A stretch of 64,000 bases of DNA from Nitrosopumilus ureiphilus (GCF_013407185.1 NZ_CP026995.1:1695913-1759912); one strand, 5' to 3'; shown: positions 44,224 to 52,823, counted from the first letter of the stretch. Numbers and translations: made by a program. The notes: generated by a model from the sequence alone, not told the origin.

Positions 44224-44423
44224 GAAGTTTGAACTATCATTGATTTTTTCAAAGGAGGGTTATTCTGAAAATAACTTGCAGTATAGAGTATGTCATCTCC
44301 TTCAGGCATTGGATTTGCACATTTTCCGCAAAGTGGCAGTATTACTTTTGCATCATACTCAATCTCCCCAATAACAGATTTACAACTACTACAAATCACA
44401 GATTTTGTATCATAAAGATTCAT
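44220..44423 (-). CDS. Small zinc-ribbon protein (MNxYDTK family)
   Basis: The 67-residue protein carries CSSCKSVIGEIEYDAKVILP followed by LCGKC, the same two CxxC knuckles as its paralogue at 18833-19033, and the shared PMPEGD-ILY block. Its ATG overlaps the stop of the secreted-protein gene above it by four bases, so the pair is translationally coupled. Confidence 0.78.
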   Translation of the reverse strand: MNLYDTKSVICSSCKSVIGEIEYDAKVILPLCGKCANPMPEGDDILYTASYFQNNPPLKKSMIVQTS

Positions 44424-44782
44424 TTTGTCATTACCTCAATAGGCATGTGTATCAAAATACTGCTTCCGTGTTTTGCATCAACTGATGTTTCATAGTTTTT
44501 ACACGAATTTGCTAACTGTAATTTATCATATTTTACAACTTTAGAGCCAAGATCAGATGTAATCGTAAATGTTGGAGTTTGTACATGTTCTTGTCCAATG
44601 CATGTTTTGAATTGGATGTAATAGATAGATTCTGATGTTTTTGCCAAATATTGTACCTTTATTGAATTAACATTAGGATTTTTTGGAGCATCACCGTAAG
44701 CAGTTGTAGAAAATAGAGACACAACCAATACGGTCACTAAAAGCAATCCAAATCTTTTATTTTCTGAGTCTGATTTTTTCAT
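44420..44782 (-). CDS. Small secreted protein
   Basis: The 120-residue protein has a signal peptide (FGLLLVTVLVVSLFSTTAYG) and a beta-rich mature part with two cysteines (FKTCIGQEHV and LANSCKNYE) that could form a disulfide. It looks like a small immunoglobulin-like domain. Function unknown. It is coupled to the zinc-ribbon gene. Confidence 0.7.
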   Translation of the reverse strand: MKKSDSENKRFGLLLVTVLVVSLFSTTAYGDAPKNPNVNSIKVQYLAKTSESIYYIQFKTCIGQEHVQTPTFTITSDLGSKVVKYDKLQLANSCKNYETSVDAKHGSSILIHMPIEVMTK

Positions 44783-44801
44783 ATTGATTCCTTTTTTGGT
44801 G

Positions 44802-44866
44802 AAACGTAAGGAGGCAACTATCAGGATTCGAGGGGATCCAAGAGATATGTCAAACCTCTTACGTTT
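44802..44866. repeat. Inverted repeat in intergenic leader
   Basis: AAACGTAAGGAGG (44802-44814) and CCTCTTACGTTT (44855-44866) are inverted repeats with one extra base, enclosing a 40-base loop that contains GGAT/ATCC. It lies upstream of the secreted-protein gene and downstream of the cysteine-rich gene. It could be a terminator-like or leader structure. Confidence 0.4.
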
Positions 44867-44898
44867 TCGCCAAGTACATTAGACAGATGAATTATATC

Positions 44899-45180
44899 TT
44901 AATATCCATCAAGTTGTGGCATGCCATTTTTTAATTCAAAATCTTGTTCTTTGAGATCATTTCGGATCTCTTCTTTGATTTGATCAAGTTCTGTTTTTAG
45001 AACTTCTAAGATGTTATTGCAGCAAGGACACCAAACACCAGACATAGTACCCACCCATGGGTTACACTTCGGATATCTTTTCTGACCTAGTTCGTACCTT
45101 TTCCCCACTTGTGGGTTTTGCGCTTGGAATTCTTTGCATTTTTTCACACATAATGGACATGATCCTGAATTTCGAGACAA
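44899..45180 (-). CDS. Cysteine-rich protein with helical tail
   Basis: The 93-residue TTG-started protein has CPLCVKKC near the start and VWCPCCNNILEVLK in the middle, five or more cysteines able to bind zinc or a cluster, then a charged helix (ELDQIKEEIRNDLKEQ). Its start codon directly follows the stop of the 60-residue zinc protein upstream (TAGTTG), so the two are coupled. Family unknown. Confidence 0.65.
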   Translation of the reverse strand: MSRNSGSCPLCVKKCKEFQAQNPQVGKRYELGQKRYPKCNPWVGTMSGVWCPCCNNILEVLKTELDQIKEEIRNDLKEQDFELKNGMPQLDGY

Positions 45181-45363
45181 CTAGGCCGCCTCTGATATTG
45201 GCAGTTTGTAATTAATGTCAACTAGTCCACATATTGAATGAATTTGTTCGTCGGATTCAAAATGACAATTTTTACAATCAAATTTTATGGGTTTTGTACA
45301 AATTGAGCATTTTTGTTTGATTTCCAAAACAGTACCACATTTTCTACAACAATCAATTCTCAT
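45181..45363 (-). CDS. Small double zinc-knuckle protein
   Basis: The 60-residue protein has CCRKCGTVLEIKQKCSIC then CKNCHFESDEQIHSIC, enough cysteines and histidines for two zinc sites. It abuts the cysteine-rich gene downstream and a small membrane-protein gene upstream. The set of three small genes looks like one operon. Function unknown. Confidence 0.7.
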   Translation of the reverse strand: MRIDCCRKCGTVLEIKQKCSICTKPIKFDCKNCHFESDEQIHSICGLVDINYKLPISEAA

Positions 45364-45375
45364 TTTATGTTTCTC

Positions 45376-45489
45376 CTATAACACCGCTGACAAAATAATT
45401 ACAGAAATTACAGCAAAGGCATAGAAACCAATGAATGCCTTTTTGTTACGTGGCGGCATTAATTGTGATTTTTGTTTATTTTGAATCAT
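45376..45489 (-). CDS. Single-helix membrane microprotein
   Basis: A 37-residue protein: MIQNKQKSQLMPPRNKKAFI then GFYAFAVISVIILSAVL, a basic N-terminus and one C-terminal membrane helix. A ribosome-binding site (AAAGGAGA) lies upstream. It is the first gene of the small cysteine-rich cluster. Confidence 0.6.
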   Translation of the reverse strand: MIQNKQKSQLMPPRNKKAFIGFYAFAVISVIILSAVL

Positions 45490-45513
45490 TGTAATGTCTC
45501 CTTTGTAAAAACA

Positions 45514-45573
45514 GCGAGAACCCCGTGAAAAAATTCACAGGTCTTTACTGGTCTAGAGCAATATAGTTCTCGC
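45514..45573. other. Stem-loop in intergenic region
   Basis: GCGAGAAC (45514-45521) and GTTCTCGC (45566-45573) pair perfectly; inside, GTGAA/TTCAC (45525-45538) makes a second small hairpin. It lies between divergent small membrane-protein genes and could be a leader structure of either or a small RNA. A second hairpin, CTGGTAA/TTACCAG, follows at 45627-45650. Confidence 0.4.
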
Positions 45574-45682
45574 ATGGTATTCATATGTAATTTTTAACAA
45601 TATACCTTGGTCAGCTATTCAGCTTACTGGTAATCTTGAGAATTTACCAGACTCTATGAAGAACTAACACTATACTATAATC

Positions 45683-45832
45683 ATGAAAACACAGCAAATC
45701 TCAAACTGGGATAAAATGGTTCATGCCCCTTTCAAAAAGGTCGTAAAATTCGATCTTCTCTGCATGGGTATCGGCGCAGTAATTGGAATGGGTGTAGGAG
45801 CCTATCTTGTCGCTAGCGGTTTAATCGGCTAG
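45683..45832 (+). CDS. Small membrane protein
   Basis: The 49-residue protein has a polar N-terminus (KTQQISNWDKMVHAPFKKVV) and one glycine-rich membrane helix (CMGIGAVIGMGVGAYLVASG). Codon use is GC-richer than in neighbours (GTCGTAAAATTCGATCTTCTC), suggesting high expression or a different origin. It could be an accessory subunit of a membrane complex. No family is recognised. Confidence 0.65.
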   Translation: MKTQQISNWDKMVHAPFKKVVKFDLLCMGIGAVIGMGVGAYLVASGLIG

Positions 45833-46096
45833 CAACAACTTCTTTTTTATAATAACTAGCCATGATTGATAATATGCAATTTTAAACAGTAGAGCCATCA
45901 CACCATCAAAGAAAGGTCATAGACGGGTTTGGAAAGAAGCAAATAAGGATGACATAGATGGGTCAATCTTGAAGAAAAGGAATTAGAAAACCTTGTGGAA
46001 ATTTTTTAAAAAGAATCTACGGGAAAAGTAGAACTAAAAGAACTTATCAAAGTAATCGAATGATCTTCTGTAATGACTTTTATCCAGTATTGAGTA
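45833..46096. other. Intergenic stretch, possible gene debris
   Basis: Short protein-like pieces occur in different frames (KGHRRVWKEANKDDIDGSIL, then VNLEEKELENLVEIF and VELKELIKVIE), none with a full reading frame. They may be remains of a small gene. No other signal was found. Confidence 0.3.
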
Positions 46097-46105
46097 GTGC
46101 TATTA

Positions 46106-46906
46106 ATGACAGATCTGTTTGATGAGACTGCAAACTATGTGTTGGATTTAGCCAGTCCGCAAAGGATGCAAATTTTATTCAAGTTGTTAGAAAAAAATTC
46201 CACTCCTACAGCTTTAGCAAAAGAAATTGATGCGACAAAACAGGAAGTCCATCGAAATTTCATTAGATTAGAGGAACGTGGATTAATTGAAAAGAAAACA
46301 GACGGCAAGTACACACTAACAACATTTGGTAAAATTGTATGCACGCAGGTACCATCTCTTGTGTTCATTTCACAAAATAGGAAATATTTTGAAGAGCATG
46401 ATTTTGGTGAAGTTCCACATAAATTCCAAATGCGTTGCGGTCAACTTGCTAATGGTCAATACATCAAGGGTATCTCAAAAGTACTTGAACAGTGGAAGAA
46501 TATTTACAAAAATTCAAATGAATACATCTATGAGGTATTATCAGAAGTTCCTCTTGATTTGATAGAGCCGTTGGTAAAGCAGGTCAAAAAAGGGGTAAAA
46601 TTCAATTACATATTTTCAGAATCAGCAGTAGTTCCAAAAGGACGAAAAGCGCTACTAAAAAAACTTGGCTTTAACAAATTAATTGAAAAAGGACTAATTG
46701 AAAGAAAGATGGAAAAAAATGTTCAAACAGTAGTAATTCTAAATGAAAAAGAGGCTTGCATAATGTTTCCTACACTTGATGGGGAATCAGATCTTACTGA
46801 AATGTTTTATTCAGACGACTTGATGTTCCACGAATGGTGTCTTGATTATTTCAGGTATTGCTGGTATGGTTCGGATGTTTTTAGAGAAAGTAAACTAAAA
46901 GAATAA
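46106..46906 (+). CDS. Winged-helix regulator with FilR1/DUF1724-like domain
   Basis: About 266 residues from ATG (a GTG three codons upstream is possible). The N-terminal winged helix (SPQRMQILFKLLEKNSTPTA, then KQEVHRNFIRLEERGLIEKK) is followed by a C-terminal domain from about 140 (YIYEVLSEVPLDLIEPLVKQ, then NVQTVVILNEKEACIMFPTL and FRYCWYGSDVF). This matches the archaeal FilR1/DUF1724 regulators, which control filament or methanogenesis genes in methanogens. The target here is unknown. Confidence 0.82.
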   Translation: MTDLFDETANYVLDLASPQRMQILFKLLEKNSTPTALAKEIDATKQEVHRNFIRLEERGLIEKKTDGKYTLTTFGKIVCTQVPSLVFISQNRKYFEEHDFGEVPHKFQMRCGQLANGQYIKGISKVLEQWKNIYKNSNEYIYEVLSEVPLDLIEPLVKQVKKGVKFNYIFSESAVVPKGRKALLKKLGFNKLIEKGLIERKMEKNVQTVVILNEKEACIMFPTLDGESDLTEMFYSDDLMFHEWCLDYFRYCWYGSDVFRESKLKE

Positions 46907-46945
46907 TTTGTTTATGTTTTTATTTTGTTGTTATTAAGAAATTCT

Positions 46946-47062
46946 ATGCATGGAACTAGTTGTGATAATTGCTTTACAGGCTATCGTCCAGGCCAGTTGA
47001 TATCTTGTGAGCAATGTGGTTCAGAATTTTGTGATAGCTGTATAAAAAATCACAAACATTGA
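46946..47062 (+). CDS. Small zinc-binding microprotein
   Basis: The 38-residue protein carries CDNCFTGYRPGQLISCEQCG then FCDSCIKNHKH, seven cysteines or histidines spaced as in a B-box- or FYVE-like double knuckle. It lies 39 bases after the FilR1-type regulator and could be co-transcribed. Confidence 0.65.
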   Translation: MHGTSCDNCFTGYRPGQLISCEQCGSEFCDSCIKNHKH

Positions 47063-47152
47063 TCCCATCAAAGAAAGGATTCGTAAAGGACATGACTCCC
47101 TATGGAGGATGAAAATAGACGTGGGTAGTAGTGAAGAATAAAAGAACAATGA

Positions 47153-47989
47153 TCATTTGAGTTCTTGAATATTTTTGACTATTTCATTCATCTCAAATAC
47201 CATTTTCTTCTGTTCTATGACATTTTTTGATTTCAAGAATTCATTTTGTAGTTCAGAAAGAGATTCTCTTAGCTCAGCTATTTTTGTAGGTTTTTGTTCA
47301 AGAAAGATTCGCTTTAGAGGAACTGATTTCTCTGAATCAATTTGTACTTTAGAGATTTTTGCAGTACAGCCATAACATGGTGATTCAAGATCATTTTCGT
47401 ATCTAGGTAGTTTGCCATTAACGTCAAAATATGACTGAATATCATTTTGTGCAAGGTTGTGTTTTATGTTGAGTTCTTGAACAATGTTTTGCATTTCAAT
47501 TTTTGGCATCTTTGCAAATTCTACATACTTTTTCATGGCATCAAAATATGTACCCCCTTGACTAAGAACTGAATCTCTTGCATCTTTTGCTAGAGATATT
47601 TTTGCTTGAAGATAGTCAAATTGATCCCAGAATATATCATGATTTGGTGTATTCAGTTGTGAGACATATTTTGTAAATGCATTTCTAGGAGTAAAGTCTT
47701 CATAATTTTTTTCCATCCTTTGAAGTTCTTTTTTTAGAGATTCTTGAGCCGCAGTTCGTTGTTCATCGATTAATTTTTGCTGTGCATCAAGCGTATTTTT
47801 AGTCTCTTGTGATTTGAGATACTGTTTTTTTGAGAATTCTATTTTTTCGAGTATGTCTTGGAATATAGGATTGTTTTGTATATCATTGCCTTCAATTTTT
47901 TTAAAATCAGATTGTGCAAATACATTAGGAGTAAATGCAGACAATACCATTACAGCAGCAATAATTGAGGCAAACAGTAGTTTCATCAT
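47153..47989 (-). CDS. Secreted coiled-coil protein
   Basis: Starting at the internal ATG pair gives 278 residues and a clean signal peptide (MKLLFASIIAAVMVLSAFTP, NVFAQ). The upstream 20 codons (MTDSNNFYELLLSNFLLFCS) are in frame but unlikely. The mature part is helical with heptads (EKIEFSKKQYLKSQETKNTL, then KSKNVIEQKKMVFEMNEIVK) and has CYGC near the C-terminal third. It is probably an extracytoplasmic coiled-coil protein. Family unknown. Confidence 0.7.
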   Translation of the reverse strand: MMKLLFASIIAAVMVLSAFTPNVFAQSDFKKIEGNDIQNNPIFQDILEKIEFSKKQYLKSQETKNTLDAQQKLIDEQRTAAQESLKKELQRMEKNYEDFTPRNAFTKYVSQLNTPNHDIFWDQFDYLQAKISLAKDARDSVLSQGGTYFDAMKKYVEFAKMPKIEMQNIVQELNIKHNLAQNDIQSYFDVNGKLPRYENDLESPCYGCTAKISKVQIDSEKSVPLKRIFLEQKPTKIAELRESLSELQNEFLKSKNVIEQKKMVFEMNEIVKNIQELK

Positions 47990-48192
47990 TGAGCAGAATA
48001 ATAAAAAATTGCTTAAGAGTAATTCGTAGAAATTATTAGAATCAGTCATACTGATAGTTTTAATATTACCTCAAAATTTGGGGTAAAACTGAACCCAGAT
48101 TTGAGCAAATAAAGAAAAATGATTCTAAAATAAAAATCACATAATTAGATCAATCAAAGCATCAGCATAAGGGAAATGGAATGTTTTGAAAA

Positions 48193-50847
48193 TTAAATAG
48201 GCTTAGAAAAAATAGAAAAAAAGTCGCGTGCATCATTTTTTGATAGATCTTTGTTTTTTGTAACACAATAATTTGTAGTAAAGGTACATTTTGGGCATCC
48301 ACCCCATTTCTCACCTTGTTTGATTAATTTTTTTTGTTTAGGGTCTACGGGACAATCACAATCATGAAGCAGTGAATAGCAAGTATTGAGAATTTTTTCA
48401 AAATCATCATAAATTATTTTGCTGCACCCATTGAACCCATCTGAGGAATTATCATAAAGATAGATTACTCCGTTTTCATAATATGCATCAATATCATTTG
48501 ATTCAGATTTTGTGATAATTTTTGCAGCATTGATAAATACATGTGTAATAGTATGGATTTTAGAATCTGCTGCAATCTGGCTTTTTGATTCAGAGTCTGA
48601 TTTTAAAATAAACTCTGAAGGAATAGTGATACTTATTGAAGAATGTTTTGATTTCCAATTAAAATTTCTCCAAGATGGAATACTGGCCCCATTGTGAGTT
48701 TCAAAGTTTTCTGATGACTCGTTATAGTTTCCTTTAACATACCCTGTAATGGTTCTACTCAGCTCAATGATACCATAACGCAAGGCAAGTTTTTTAGATT
48801 TTACAGTAATTTCTCGATGTATTGCATTTCTTTCAGATGTCTGAAGAATGCAAGTCCTAACAATTGGGATTGTTCTTTTTTGTTTTTCATATGATCTCTT
48901 CAGATATGCTCTTGCACCATTTTGTGATTTTATTAGAGAGGTGACCTCATAGTTTTGTTTGTTAAAGTGATAAATCGCATTTTGATGCAGTTGATAATAT
49001 CCTACAGGCACACCACGAGTTCCAATTTTTTGAGAATTGTAGTATATTGCAATCTCCCCTGATGTTCCTCGTAAATTGATACTATTTGCAAAATCAAAAA
49101 ATTGTGATTTATCAGATTCAATTGCAGCCTCGTTTTCAATTTCAATTGACTCTGTGTGCTTGTCAGAAATTATTGGGTTTTTCTTGTTTATTGGGATGAC
49201 ATGGTCTTGTGATAGATAATCATCAATATGACGAGCAAAGTAATGGCATGCAGCATCATCAGGATCAAACACGCAAATAGCATAGGATTTTTGTCCCATG
49301 CGACCAGCACGCCCAATTCTTTGCACAAAAGAGTCATACTCATTTTTGAATGCAGAGATTACCACATCCACATGACCAATATCTATTCCAAGCTCCAATG
49401 TAGGTGTACAAGATAATGCATCTAATTCTCCTGCTTTCATCTGAGACTCGTATAGTTTCCTGTTATTTTGATCAAGACCACCTCGATGAATCTGAATTCT
49501 AATACCATCATTTGCATCCTCCATATTTGATGCAAGAAATTCTGAATCATTATGGGAATTACTAAAGATTAACTGTGTGGATTTATTTCTGTAGCAAATT
49601 GATGCTAGCATCTCCATAGTAGCACGCTGCCCATATTTTCTTGGCATTATGAAAAACATGTGCATGTTGTGTTTTCGTCGAACATTACTTTTGATGTATG
49701 AAAATGATTCTTGAGGTAAATCAAACATGTCTGAAAAGAATTCTTTAGAATTATCCAGAGTAGCTGAAGAACCAATGAATTGAATTTCTCCCATGTATCG
49801 CTTCATTCGATTTAATACATGATAGACATTTGAACCATGAAAGCTAGTGTAAGAATGGGCCTCATCCATAACAATTATTTTGGCATTTTTGAATAATTCA
49901 TTCCATTTTTTGTCTTGTAGTATCAGATGGTAATTGATAAAATCAAAGTTTGTTGCAATGATGAGTGATTTTTTGCTAGCATCTGAAATTATCATGTCTT
50001 TGTATTCAGAACTCTGACCACCATGAATTGAATATACAGCAACTTTACTTTTCAACCCACATCTATCAATTAGCTGCGATATCTTGGATACTTGATCATC
50101 AATTAGTGCATTAAGCGGATACACAAAAAGTGCAAATACCCCTGGCTGTTCTTCCTGAGAGATCTTTTGCAATATCGGAATACAAAATGCCTCAGTCTTT
50201 CCAGACCCAGTTGGTGCGGAAATTATTGAATTATTTCCCTTTAGAATTGAGCGAATTGACTCTTCTTGAAATGGGAGTAATCCTGAGAATCCATATTTTT
50301 CAATTCCTTTTAGAATATTTTCCGATAAAACATCTTTTAGGCTAGGAACTGGAATCTTTTCAGGTTCTGGTGCGAGCATATTCTCATAGTGTATAATTCC
50401 TAAGGACTCTTCTTTGTGACCTTGAACTAGCTCATGAATTATCTCGTCATCATCAACTAGAGATTTTGGGATTTTATTAATATCAAATAAAATTTCTGCA
50501 GGTAAAGGAATTTTTGGTTCAGGTTTATTCTCTTTTTGTTTGGCGTATTTTTTTATTTCATCAGGATAGTATGGTTCAGATTCTGTAGGACCATTACATC
50601 TATGGGGCTCATCTGTTCGTGAATCAATAGGAATGAATTTTCCACTATCTGATTTGAATTCATCATCCCAATAGATTTGAGCACCGCATCCTTTGGAGCA
50701 GGTTTTTGTGTTTCCAGAATAATTTATCCCATAAGTTGGTTTTCTTGAAATTACTTTTTCAGGATTGCATTTTGGACAAATCCATGGACCGCCAACATCT
50801 TCAAAATTTTGTGAGAGTTTAGTATCACAATTTGAACAAAATTTCAT
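48193..50847 (-). CDS. DEAD/DEAH-box helicase with DUF1998 cysteine cluster, second copy
   Basis: The 884-residue SF2 helicase opens with CSNCDTKLSQNFEDVGGPWI and CPKC, then a second cysteine/histidine patch (CSKGCGAQIYWDDEF, PHRCNG). Walker A APTGSGKTEAF is near residue 211, DEAH near 328 and QRIGRAGRMG later. The DUF1998 cysteine cluster is CDCPVDPKQ, then GGCPKCTF and NYC at the end. It shares its plan with the helicase at 6382 but has a longer N-terminus. Hrq1/MrfA-like repair helicase is the best guess. Confidence 0.9.
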   Translation of the reverse strand: MKFCSNCDTKLSQNFEDVGGPWICPKCNPEKVISRKPTYGINYSGNTKTCSKGCGAQIYWDDEFKSDSGKFIPIDSRTDEPHRCNGPTESEPYYPDEIKKYAKQKENKPEPKIPLPAEILFDINKIPKSLVDDDEIIHELVQGHKEESLGIIHYENMLAPEPEKIPVPSLKDVLSENILKGIEKYGFSGLLPFQEESIRSILKGNNSIISAPTGSGKTEAFCIPILQKISQEEQPGVFALFVYPLNALIDDQVSKISQLIDRCGLKSKVAVYSIHGGQSSEYKDMIISDASKKSLIIATNFDFINYHLILQDKKWNELFKNAKIIVMDEAHSYTSFHGSNVYHVLNRMKRYMGEIQFIGSSATLDNSKEFFSDMFDLPQESFSYIKSNVRRKHNMHMFFIMPRKYGQRATMEMLASICYRNKSTQLIFSNSHNDSEFLASNMEDANDGIRIQIHRGGLDQNNRKLYESQMKAGELDALSCTPTLELGIDIGHVDVVISAFKNEYDSFVQRIGRAGRMGQKSYAICVFDPDDAACHYFARHIDDYLSQDHVIPINKKNPIISDKHTESIEIENEAAIESDKSQFFDFANSINLRGTSGEIAIYYNSQKIGTRGVPVGYYQLHQNAIYHFNKQNYEVTSLIKSQNGARAYLKRSYEKQKRTIPIVRTCILQTSERNAIHREITVKSKKLALRYGIIELSRTITGYVKGNYNESSENFETHNGASIPSWRNFNWKSKHSSISITIPSEFILKSDSESKSQIAADSKIHTITHVFINAAKIITKSESNDIDAYYENGVIYLYDNSSDGFNGCSKIIYDDFEKILNTCYSLLHDCDCPVDPKQKKLIKQGEKWGGCPKCTFTTNYCVTKNKDLSKNDARDFFSIFSKPI

Positions 50848-50974
50848 GAATATGTTTTTGAATAATTTACCATTAATGAATATATGATTAATTTGTTGTT
50901 TACATCAGATCAATTTTCATTTAAGAATTTTGTGATAAATTGTAACTACGGATTTTTAAAAAACAGTTTAAGAT

Positions 50975-51354
50975 TTATTGTGATTTGGCATCTAATTTAA
51001 CAACATCACCTAATAAGATCTTGTCAATTAATGCAACTAGTTTATTGGTATCAAATGGTTTTTGAATTATAGCAGATGGATTTGATTCAAGCAGTCTTGT
51101 CACATTCATGATCTGGACTATCTGTCAATATTATCACTTTAGCATCAGAATCAACATTATGAATACTTGAGTCCATCAAATTCAGGTATCCAATAATCCA
51201 TCATAACAATGTCAGGTGAATGTTTTTGATACAATTCAACTGTTCCTAATCCATTATACCCTAATACCAAAACCGCAATGGATCAAAGACTATGAGGTCT
51301 GACATTTATTTCTGCAGTCTCTTAGTCATCATAGATTATCATTACTGTAGGCAT
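50975..51354 (-). pseudogene. CheY-like response regulator, decayed
   Basis: Pieces of a receiver domain can be read: MPTVMIIYDD (acidic pocket), stop, VLGYNGLGTVELYQKHSPDI, VMMDYWIPEFDG (phospho-acceptor Asp), DAKVIILTDS, then PSAIIQKPFDTNKLVALIDK and ILLGDVVKLDAKSQ. Several stop codons and frameshifts interrupt it. The conserved Lys-Pro is intact, so the order of receiver motifs is clear. It is a pseudogene. Confidence 0.8.
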
Positions 51355-51463
51355 GATGTTTACCAAATTCATGATGAGATTAAGAAATTAAGTTGATTCA
51401 AATAAACAAACAGGGTTTTAATTCAAAATCAGTTTTTAAAGTACGATTTATATCAAAAATGAT

Positions 51464-51880
51464 GTGTCACAAGTAGAGTATGTCCTAATGATCGGCGTGG
51501 CATTAAGTGGCAAAACTACGTACATTAAATCAAATTTGGAACACAAGCGAATTTCTTTGTCATTTTTTGACAATAATAGAAAAAAGGAACTAGAATACAT
51601 AGAAAATTGTCTTGCTCAAGGAAGAAACATCGTAATAGATGATACAAACCTTACAGAAGCCATACGAAAAAAACACATAGATCTTGCAAAAAAATACAAT
51701 GCAAAAGTAAGAGGAATTTTCATGAATACATCCAGAGCACTACTTGAAAAAAGACAAGGGAGTAGACGGGATCCATTTCCTCTACCTGTAATTTACAAGC
51801 AAATCAACGAACTGGAGACACCAGTTCTTGGAGAGGGATTTGACGAGTTAATTGTAAAAAAGGATTACGAACAATCATAG
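51464..51880 (+). CDS. P-loop kinase-like ATPase (polynucleotide-kinase-like)
   Basis: The 138-residue protein starts at GTG. Walker A is GVALSGKTT, followed by IVIDDTNLTEAIRKKHIDLA, KVRGIFMNTSRALLEKR and RRDPFPLPVIYKQI. This resembles the kinase domain of T4 polynucleotide kinase and the AAA_33 group. The substrate may be a nucleic acid 5'-OH or a small molecule. It stands alone on its strand. Confidence 0.78.
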   Translation: MSQVEYVLMIGVALSGKTTYIKSNLEHKRISLSFFDNNRKKELEYIENCLAQGRNIVIDDTNLTEAIRKKHIDLAKKYNAKVRGIFMNTSRALLEKRQGSRRDPFPLPVIYKQINELETPVLGEGFDELIVKKDYEQS

Positions 51881-52213
51881 CAATTTGATTAAAATATGTA
51901 CAGTCTTTGTCAATGAATATTCAGATTTGGAATTAACTAGCTTTTTTAACAAAGAATTCTATGATAAAAGAAATCTTTGGTTTTATTTGGGATTTAGTCA
52001 CAGGTAACTAATTAGAGGTTTTTTTCATTTTTTATTCAATAATTCATGAAACTTTAGGTAAAAAAAGAATTAGTTCATTGATGTTTTGAAAAAACTAGTT
52101 TAATGATTTTAAGGTAGAGTTTCAAACGAATGGTTGCATTACACATGAGTTGACTTTGAACTATACGAAATCAAAACTCCCCATGTTTAATAATTTCAAA
52201 ACAATAGTATATC
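51881..52213. other. Intergenic stretch, nothing recognised
   Basis: These 333 bases are AT-rich. No gene or hairpin was found that I would defend. The last part probably carries the promoter of the following small gene. Confidence 0.5.
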
Positions 52214-52399
52214 ATGAGTCAAATCATGCAAATTGCAAAGGAAAAAACCCCAAGCAATGTACTCATACTGGAAAATGGCGATGTCAAAAACACACCGGCA
52301 TCCAGTTCAGTATACATTGGTTCAGACATGATGGGACTATCATGGATGATTTTAGATTATCCTGAATCATACTTAGATAATAACAAGAGGAGGTGTTAA
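52214..52399 (+). CDS. Small hypothetical protein upstream of phasin-like gene
   Basis: A 61-residue ATG-started frame: MSQIMQIAKEKTPSNVLILE, NGDVKNTPASSSVYIGSDMM, then GLSWMILDYPESYLDNNKRRC. It ends five bases before the next start, and the next gene's ribosome-binding site lies inside its last codons. That suggests coupling. No family is recognised. Confidence 0.5.
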   Translation: MSQIMQIAKEKTPSNVLILENGDVKNTPASSSVYIGSDMMGLSWMILDYPESYLDNNKRRC

Positions 52400-52403
52400 A
52401 TTA

Positions 52404-52823
52404 TTGAACAATCCAAATACAGAAAAACCAATTGATTTCTATGGAATGTGGAAAGGATATACAGACAGTATATACACATATGTTGAAAAGGCCATCCCAC
52501 AATATCATCAATCAATCACAAATCTGGCCCAGGAATATATTGAAGCATGGAAAAATATCTCATGTTCTTCAATTGATATCCAGAGAAGCTTTGCGACAAA
52601 GAAAGGCATAAGTCCAAATCTTTCAGATGCGACATTGAAAATTGCACATGATATAGAACATCAATCAAAGAAAATAATTGATGTTCAAAATAAGGTTGCA
52701 ATTGCCTCAATTGATGCTACAAAGCAAACATTGAGTACAATGAATACAAATTCCAATGAATTTGCAGCACTTAACAGAAACATCATAGAAATATGGCCAT
52801 CTTTGAATCCATCTAGATCATAA
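52404..52823 (+). CDS. Phasin-like helical protein
   Basis: The 139-residue protein starts at TTG after a strong ribosome-binding site (GAGGAGGTG). It is helical and amphipathic: PIDFYGMWKGYTDSIYTYVE, then HQSITNLAQEYIEAWKNISC and KKIIDVQNKVAIASIDATKQ. The composition and length match phasin-like PHA granule proteins. The PHA synthase is encoded 24 kb away. Phasin is a hypothesis; an uncharacterised helical protein is the alternative. Confidence 0.5.
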   Translation: MNNPNTEKPIDFYGMWKGYTDSIYTYVEKAIPQYHQSITNLAQEYIEAWKNISCSSIDIQRSFATKKGISPNLSDATLKIAHDIEHQSKKIIDVQNKVAIASIDATKQTLSTMNTNSNEFAALNRNIIEIWPSLNPSRS

